Positions 58,466-64,000 of a stretch of 64,000 bases of DNA are shown piece by piece. This DNA comes from Paracoccus haematequi (GTDB taxonomy: Bacteria > Pseudomonadota > Alphaproteobacteria > Rhodobacterales > Rhodobacteraceae). A model generated the notes under the pieces. It worked only from the letters and a program-made list of their open reading frames with translations, was not told the origin of the DNA and searched no databases. The position numbers and the translations under genes are program-made. Position 1 is the stretch's first letter, and every line of letters begins with the position of its first letter. Where the stretch lies: positions 1-64,000 of the forward strand of contig CAMCVS010000010.1 of NCBI GenBank assembly GCA_945881965.1. Direction: 5' to 3'.

Positions 58466-61090
58466 TCAGAACCGTTCCAGCAGCCGTTTCAGATAGTCCA
58501 GTTCCACCTCGGGCCGGTCGCTTTCACCTGACCGCTGCCGCAGTTGGTCCAGCAGGTCTTGCGCGCGGCGATAGACATCCTGCCCCTGCAACAGGCTTTG
58601 ATCGGTGCCGGTTTCGCGGCCGTTCTCGCCGGGGCGACGGCCCAGCGGGTCGCGCGCCTGCCCGTTCGGATCGCCCATCGCCTGCCCGTTCTGGCCGGGT
58701 TGTTGCCCGCGCTGATTTTCGGCCATGGCCTGCCCAAGGTTGCGGATACCCTCGCGCAGCGCATCCAGCGCCTCGGCCTGACGGTCGATGGCCCCGGCCA
58801 GATCATCCTGCCGCAGCGCCTGTTCGGCCCCGTCCATCGCGCGGCCCGCGCGGTCCAGTGACCGCCGCGCGGCCTGCCCCGCCTCTGACCCGTCGGCGGG
58901 CAGATTGCCACGCTGGCGGTTCAATTCATCGCGCAGCGCCTGTTGGCGATCGGCAAGGCTGCCGGCCAGATCGCCCGGTTCGGTGCCCTGCTGGCCACCT
59001 TGTTGGTTGCCTTGTTGGTTACCCTGCTGGCCTTGTTGACCCTGCTGGCCTTGCTGGCCCTGCTGTCCTTGCTGGCCTTGTTGACCCTGCTGCCCTTGCT
59101 GGCCCTGTTGCCGCTGTCCCGGCTGCTGGCCGCGATTGGCGTTCGGGTTGAACTGTTCCTGCAAATCGCGGAACGCCTGATCCGACAGCCCCTGCTGATC
59201 GCGCAGCGTTTCGGCCAGCCCTTCCATCGCGCGCTGGCCTTCGGATTGCGGACCCTGACCCTGGCCTTGGGTCACGCGCATGTTCTCCATCATCTGTTGC
59301 AGCTCTTGCAGCGCCTGCTGCGCTTCGGCCATGCGGCCCTGCTCCATCAGTTCCTGAATCCGGTCCATCATCTTTTGCAGATCGTCCTGCGTCATCTGCA
59401 TCGCGTTCGGATCGGACAGGCTGTTGTCGGCCATATCCGTGTCGGGTTTGGCCTCGGCCTCGCGGCGGGCCTGCTGCGCCAACTGGCGGATGTAGTCGTC
59501 GGTGGCGTCACGCAATTCCTGCATCAGCCGCGCGATTTCCTGTTCGGACGCGCCGTTCTTCATCGCCTCGTTCAGGCGTTCCTGGGCCTCTTGCATCCGG
59601 GTCAGGGCGCTGTCGATATCGCCCTCTTCAAGTTCCAGCGCAAAGGCCCACAGCGCTGCGGCGATCTCGTCGCGCTGTTCCGGCGTCAGGCCATAGGCCA
59701 TGCCGTTTTCCAGCCGACGCACAATGCCGCGCAGCCGCAGGTAATCCGTCTCGCGCTTGAACACACCTTCGCCGGGGCGGTGCGAGATCGCGCGCAGCAC
59801 CTGCGCCACGCGCGGCGCGTTCTCGCGCGTCCACAGCAGGTCACGCCGCATTTCCACGATGGACCCGGCCAGCGGATCAAAGAACCGCCGTGCCCGCAGC
59901 GTCATCGCCACGGGTTCGGATGCACCCTCCTGTTCCATCGCGTCGCTGGCGAACAGTTCCAGCCGCACCGGCAGGTTGGCAAAGGCATGTTCGCTGAAGT
60001 CATCGCTCAGGCTTTCGGTGATATCGGCGCGGTCGCCCGCGATGGGAAGGGGCAGCACCACCTCGATGGCGGGGCGCGGTTCGGGATCAGCCGTCAGCCC
60101 ATAGCGGCGGTCAACAGCGGCCAGATCAAGCGTGATCCGCGCCCGCGCGGCGGTGACGGCATAATCATCGGACGCGGTAAAGGTCTGTTTCAAAACGCCG
60201 TCTGCCGATGCCTCTGGCGCACCGACAGCCGCAATTGTGGGCGCGCGGTCCGGCGTCACGCCGATGTCCCACGCGCGGCCACCCGCGCCGATGATCTCGA
60301 TCCGGCCTTCGCGCGCCACGGTGAACTCTTGCGCGGGGTCAGAGGCGGGGGGCACCTCGGTGCGCGCGGACACCGTTTCCGACAGCATCAGGTCGCCCAC
60401 CTCGCCATAAAGCCGCAGCGTGACCTTGGACCCTTCGGGCACGTCGATGCGCGCGCCCAGATCGGCCATATACAGCACCGGCAGCGCGGTATGCGGCGGC
60501 GGCGCGATCCAGCCTTCCCAACTTGGGCCGCTGGCCACTGCCGTGGCCCCCGGCGCCATGCCTGCCACCGATGACACCCGGCCCACCGATCCGAACACCA
60601 AAGCGACGGCGAGCGCGGCCGCCGCGACATAACGCAGCGCAAAGGGATCGCGCGCGGACAGCCGCAGGTCGGGGTAATTGGCGCGGGCTGTCGCTGCGCG
60701 CGCGGCCATGCGCGCCTGATGCGCGCGCCAGACCATTGCCGACGCCGGGTCGGCCGCGCCGATGGCCTGTGCGTCCAGAATCGCGCCGATGGGCCGTCCG
60801 GGCAATGACGCATCCAGCCGGTCCAACGCCGCCGCCGGTCCCGGCCAGAGCAGGTTGCGCAGGCCCCAGACCAATGTAGCCACCGCGCCGCCGGTCCAGA
60901 CCACGCCCGCGCCCCAGACGATTTCCACCGCCATCAGGTCTTGGATGCCCAGCATCAACAATGCCAGCGCCGCAATCAGCACCGACCACAGCGGCCAGAA
61001 CGCGCGCACCAGCGCCTCTGCCCGCATCCCCCACAGCGTGAGGCGCAAGGGCCAGACCAGTTTGCGCAGAACCAACGGATCAGCGGCCAT
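58466..61090 (-). CDS. TIGR02302/DUF4175 family large membrane-anchored protein
   Basis: 874 residues. Two N-terminal membrane spans (about residues 28-80) and a third near residue 160, a beta-rich extracytoplasmic part (about 200-400), a long charged helical region rich in Gln, Met and Glu (about 470-640), a Gln-Gln-Gly repeat tract (about 655-700), then a helical C-terminus. It is found next to lysA in many alphaproteobacteria; function unknown. It is the gene after lysA on the same strand, 36 bases on. Confidence 0.87.
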   Translation of the reverse strand: MAADPLVLRKLVWPLRLTLWGMRAEALVRAFWPLWSVLIAALALLMLGIQDLMAVEIVWGAGVVWTGGAVATLVWGLRNLLWPGPAAALDRLDASLPGRPIGAILDAQAIGAADPASAMVWRAHQARMAARAATARANYPDLRLSARDPFALRYVAAAALAVALVFGSVGRVSSVAGMAPGATAVASGPSWEGWIAPPPHTALPVLYMADLGARIDVPEGSKVTLRLYGEVGDLMLSETVSARTEVPPASDPAQEFTVAREGRIEIIGAGGRAWDIGVTPDRAPTIAAVGAPEASADGVLKQTFTASDDYAVTAARARITLDLAAVDRRYGLTADPEPRPAIEVVLPLPIAGDRADITESLSDDFSEHAFANLPVRLELFASDAMEQEGASEPVAMTLRARRFFDPLAGSIVEMRRDLLWTRENAPRVAQVLRAISHRPGEGVFKRETDYLRLRGIVRRLENGMAYGLTPEQRDEIAAALWAFALELEEGDIDSALTRMQEAQERLNEAMKNGASEQEIARLMQELRDATDDYIRQLAQQARREAEAKPDTDMADNSLSDPNAMQMTQDDLQKMMDRIQELMEQGRMAEAQQALQELQQMMENMRVTQGQGQGPQSEGQRAMEGLAETLRDQQGLSDQAFRDLQEQFNPNANRGQQPGQRQQGQQGQQGQQGQQGQQGQQGQQGQQGQQGNQQGNQQGGQQGTEPGDLAGSLADRQQALRDELNRQRGNLPADGSEAGQAARRSLDRAGRAMDGAEQALRQDDLAGAIDRQAEALDALREGIRNLGQAMAENQRGQQPGQNGQAMGDPNGQARDPLGRRPGENGRETGTDQSLLQGQDVYRRAQDLLDQLRQRSGESDRPEVELDYLKRLLERF
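58985..59132. repeat. Gln-Gln-Gly coding microsatellite
   Basis: About 140 bases of imperfect 9-base units coding Gln-Gln-Gly on the minus strand (seen on the plus strand as CCTTGCTGG/CCCTGCTGG variants), interrupted by Asn and Arg codons, inside the TIGR02302 gene. Such tracts change length by slippage. Confidence 0.75.
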
Positions 61091-61126
61091 CCACCCTCCA
61101 GCCGGTGCGGATCGGGGTCATGCCCG

Positions 61127-62392
61127 TCACACCCATCCGGGAATGGTATCGCGATTTATCATTTCGTCAAAGGTCGGACGCGCGCGAATGACAGCGAATT
61201 GATCCCCGTCCACCAAGACTTCGGGCACCAGGGGGCGGCTATTGTATTCGCTGGCCATCACCGCGCCATAAGCCCCCGCCGACCGGAACGCGACCAGATC
61301 GCCCGAGGCCATCGGCGGCAACATGCGGCCCCTGGCGAATGTGTCGCCCGACTCGCAGACCGGGCCCACCACGTCCATCGGCACCTCGGGGGTGCCAAGG
61401 CCGGATTCCACCACCGGGACAATATCATGATGGGCGTCATACATTGCAGGCCGGATCAGGTCGTTCATCGCGGCGTCAAGGATCAGGAAATGCCGCCCCT
61501 CGCCTTCTTTGATATAAATCACCTGTGACAGCAGCAGGCCCGCGTTGCCGACGATGAGGCGACCGGGTTCGATCTCGATCTGACAGCCCAGATGGCCGAC
61601 CTCGTCGCGGATCACCTGCCCCCAGTCCACCGGCAAGGGCGGCGGTTCATTGCCGCGCGTATAGGGGATGCCCAGCCCGCCGCCCAGATCAAGACGGCGG
61701 ATGTTGTGGCCATCTGCGCGCAGGGTTTCGGTCAATTCGGCCACCTTGCGATAGGCCATGCGGAACGGGGCCAGATCGGTCAATTGACTGCCGATATGCA
61801 CGTCGATGCCCACCACATCGAGGCCCCGCAGCCGCGCGGCTTCGGCATAGACCTGACGCGCCCGTGCGATGGGGATGCCGAACTTGTTTTCCGATTTGCC
61901 GGTGGCGATCTTGGCATGGGTTTTCGCGTCAACATCGGGATTCACGCGGATGGTGATCGGCGCAACAACGCCCAGCGACAGCGCCACCGCGTTCAACAGC
62001 GCCATCTCGGGTTCGCTTTCGACGTTGAACTGGCGGATGCCACCCATCAGCGCCATGCGCATCTCGGATTCCGTCTTGCCCACGCCGGAAAACACGATCC
62101 GCTCACCCGGCACGCCTGCGGCGCGGGCACGGGCGTATTCGCCGCCCGACACCACATCCATGCCCGCGCCCTCGCGCGCCAGCACGGCCAGCAGCGCCTG
62201 ATTGCTGGCCGCCTTCATCGCGTAGCAGACAAGGTGATCCATCCCCGCCAGCGCCTGATCGAACAGCCGGAAATGCCGCGTCAGCGTGGCACGCGAATAG
62301 ACATAGACCGGGGTGCCGACCTGTGCCGCGATATCCGGCAGGGCCACGTCCTCGGCATGCAGGATGCCGTTGCGATACAAAAAATGGTCCAT
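61127..62392 (-). CDS. lysA: Diaminopimelate decarboxylase
   Basis: 421 residues, fold III PLP enzyme. The PLP lysine is Lys60 in CYAMKAASNQALL; HIGSQLTDLAPF, LDLGGGLGIPY and EPGRLIVGNAG bind PLP phosphate and substrate; CESGDTFARGR and SAGAYGAVMASEYNSRP close the dimer active site. It makes lysine from meso-diaminopimelate. ATG 62392 follows TTTGGAG; the frame to 62485 is unsupported. Confidence 0.95.
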   Translation of the reverse strand: MDHFLYRNGILHAEDVALPDIAAQVGTPVYVYSRATLTRHFRLFDQALAGMDHLVCYAMKAASNQALLAVLAREGAGMDVVSGGEYARARAAGVPGERIVFSGVGKTESEMRMALMGGIRQFNVESEPEMALLNAVALSLGVVAPITIRVNPDVDAKTHAKIATGKSENKFGIPIARARQVYAEAARLRGLDVVGIDVHIGSQLTDLAPFRMAYRKVAELTETLRADGHNIRRLDLGGGLGIPYTRGNEPPPLPVDWGQVIRDEVGHLGCQIEIEPGRLIVGNAGLLLSQVIYIKEGEGRHFLILDAAMNDLIRPAMYDAHHDIVPVVESGLGTPEVPMDVVGPVCESGDTFARGRMLPPMASGDLVAFRSAGAYGAVMASEYNSRPLVPEVLVDGDQFAVIRARPTFDEMINRDTIPGWV

Positions 62393-62506
62393 GCGCCGCT
62401 CCAAAGGGTCAGCCTTGGAAATAGCAGCTTGGCCGCTCTGTGCAACGTGTGTGCTGATACTTGGCCGGGTGTGGGCAGGCGGCACAGCGCCCCCTGCCCG
62501 GTTGCA

Positions 62507-64000
62507 TCAGCGGCGCAGGCCGCGCACCATGTCCTTCATGTCGTCGTTCATGTCGATCATCCGCGCGCCAACCTCGCCCACGGCGCGCAGCGCCACCTCT
62601 GCCGCTTCGGACAACAGCTTGGCCGCCGCCTTGGGTGACATGTCCTCGGCCTTGGCCACGCTGTCGGCCTCGCGGAACTGCACCGCGATGCGATAAATTG
62701 CCGCCCCTGCCAGCGCATCTAGCGTCGCTTCGGCCACGGCCAGACTGACCGGATCAACCTCGCGCTTTTCGATGTCGCGCGGGTCAAGATCGGGCAACAG
62801 CGGTCCCGGCGGCACGATTGGCCACAACAGTTTCTCGCGGAACTTGACCGGGATCAGCGGGATCAGCCAGCCAAGCGTCTGGCACTGCGGCGCGGATTTG
62901 CCCATCACGTCGCGGGCAATCCGTCCGATACGGATCAATTCCAGCGACGCGATTTTCTCGAACGGCTGGTCCAACAGCATCAGGTCCATCGCGATGCGGT
63001 GGTGCCAGCGGATATGCCACAGCGCGCGCCAGCGGATGCAGGCGTGGGTTTCAGGCCGCGCCAGCCAGACGCCGGTGTTGCGGAAATAGGTCTTGATCGT
63101 CTCCAGATGCGCCATCCCTGCGGTCGAGGCATAGAACCCCGTCGCCTGCACCGGATCGGGGTTGCCGATTTCACCGCGCAGGTTGATGTTGAAGAAATGG
63201 TGCCATGTCGCGTCCACCGCCACCCGGCCCCGGTCGGCGGGATGGCCGTCCAGCACCCCGATGGCACCAAAGGATTTGTCATTCACCGCGCCCTTTTCGA
63301 TGATACCCGACTGGTTGTCGGACCACGCGATGATTTCGGGGCGGATGCGGCGGCCATTGACCTCGGGATATTCCTCGCAGTCATAGCCATCCTGCGTCAG
63401 CGTCGCGGTCAGATCAGCAGGCACATAACATTCGCCCTCATGGCCATGATCGGGCAGGATGCGGATCACGCCGTTCGGCCCGCAGAGCATCGGATGCGGA
63501 TACTGATAGCGGCGATAGCCCAGAAACAGATGCGGCGCGCCATACATCCGGGGCCGGATGGTTTGCGGCACATCGTCGGACTGGTCGTCAAATTCCACCA
63601 CACCGACGCCGCGATCCATCGTGGTGTCATGCCGCCCGGTGCCGCCGCCCGACGGGGCCACCGGTTCACCCAGCGGGCCGGGATTGGGCCAGTGCCATTT
63701 CCGCATCGACCGCACCCGCGGGATCGCTCCACACATCCGCACGCCAAGGCTCGCATGGTCGCCGGTCGCGAAAACGCCGCCGCCGCTGTCCATGAATTCG
63801 GCCACGGCGCGGACATCGGCGGGATCAATCGACCCGAAATCGCTGACCGCGAACATCCAGATCACGTCATATTGCGACAGGTCATGCCCGGAAAACCGGA
63901 AGTTCTGCAAATCCGCCGACGGATCGCTGGCCCAATGCGCCGTGGTCACCACGAAATGCGCGCCGGGACCGGGGCGGGTATCAAAAGCGGACAGGAATTC
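62507..64000 (-). CDS. Uncharacterised protein (5' part outside the window)
   Basis: The frame is open to the right edge, giving at least 497 residues. The N-terminal visible part has a glutamine-amidotransferase/ThuA-like look: YDVIWMFAVSDFGS, then VRAVAEFMDSGGGVFATGDH, which resembles the flexible-domain GGG(V/I)xxTGDH seen when sequences report whether something can be opened, but no catalytic Cys triad was found. The middle has AVDATWHHFFNINLRG; the C-terminal 90 residues are Ala-rich helices. It could bind or hydrolyse a polysaccharide or peptide; no firm assignment. It precedes lysA on the same strand by 114 bases. Confidence 0.7.
   Translation of the reverse strand, partial: EFLSAFDTRPGPGAHFVVTTAHWASDPSADLQNFRFSGHDLSQYDVIWMFAVSDFGSIDPADVRAVAEFMDSGGGVFATGDHASLGVRMCGAIPRVRSMRKWHWPNPGPLGEPVAPSGGGTGRHDTTMDRGVGVVEFDDQSDDVPQTIRPRMYGAPHLFLGYRRYQYPHPMLCGPNGVIRILPDHGHEGECYVPADLTATLTQDGYDCEEYPEVNGRRIRPEIIAWSDNQSGIIEKGAVNDKSFGAIGVLDGHPADRGRVAVDATWHHFFNINLRGEIGNPDPVQATGFYASTAGMAHLETIKTYFRNTGVWLARPETHACIRWRALWHIRWHHRIAMDLMLLDQPFEKIASLELIRIGRIARDVMGKSAPQCQTLGWLIPLIPVKFREKLLWPIVPPGPLLPDLDPRDIEKREVDPVSLAVAEATLDALAGAAIYRIAVQFREADSVAKAEDMSPKAAAKLLSEAAEVALRAVGEVGARMIDMNDDMKDMVRGLRR

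Overview
The window reads as chromosomal DNA of a Rhodobacteraceae (Roseobacter/Rhodobacter-type) alphaproteobacterium. GC is high, genes are tightly packed with many ATGA/TGATG overlaps, and the content is typical of the family: a mdh-suc-lpd cluster with an sdh operon nearby, ethylmalonyl-CoA-pathway genes (mcl2-like, mch, meaB), an OdhB with two lipoyl domains, a TIGR02302/DUF4175 protein beside lysA, and a TRAP transporter. No rRNA, tRNA, CRISPR array, prophage or insertion sequence was seen, and no gap without a gene exceeds 300 bases.

Region 1 (1-16911) is an accessory catabolic island. It holds the end of a TRAP permease; a LysR regulator divergent from a two-component flavin monooxygenase set (LLM oxygenase, alpha/beta hydrolase, flavin reductase); a TetR regulator with an OsmC protein; a cyclase-family hydrolase; a 2,6-dihydroxypyridine-hydroxylase-like FAD monooxygenase; a small cupin; a peroxiredoxin-like protein with a second OsmC; a three-subunit molybdenum hydroxylase; a HpsN-like histidinol-dehydrogenase-family enzyme with an SDR; and a feruloyl-CoA-synthetase-like ligase. 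Four copies of a TTATC-N4-GATAA-type palindrome lie in three divergent promoter regions, which suggests that one regulator (the TetR is the best candidate) controls the island. The substrate cannot be read from sequence; oxidation of an aromatic or N-heterocyclic acid fits best.

Region 2 (17051-31825) is housekeeping and envelope: an MsbA-like ABC exporter, a SPOR-domain lipoprotein, a D,D-carboxypeptidase, the coupled tmk-holB-tatD-MBL run, an AEC permease, tamA-tamB, and a tyrosine-phosphatase-like protein.

Region 3 (31883-52687) is the TCA block. On the minus strand are mdh, a 54-aa protein, pepT, sucC, a family-25 glycosyltransferase, sucD, sucA, odhB, a family-2 glycosyltransferase, a MAPEG protein and lpd. 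On the plus strand are mcl2-like, an NnrU-like protein, a DUF1737 protein, mch, a 74-aa protein and sdhCDA-(two unknown genes)-sdhB. Both sucC and sdhC have upstream pairs of TGTGATCACA-type palindromes with centres exactly 21 bp apart, pointing to a shared TCA regulator.

Region 4 (52826-64000) holds small orphan proteins, meaB, an FMN-binding PPOX protein, plsC-ftsX-ftsE, a zinc-ribbon membrane protein, the large TIGR02302 protein, lysA, and an uncharacterised gene running off the right edge. Two families of short dispersed intergenic repeats (three and two copies) are scattered through regions 3 and 4.
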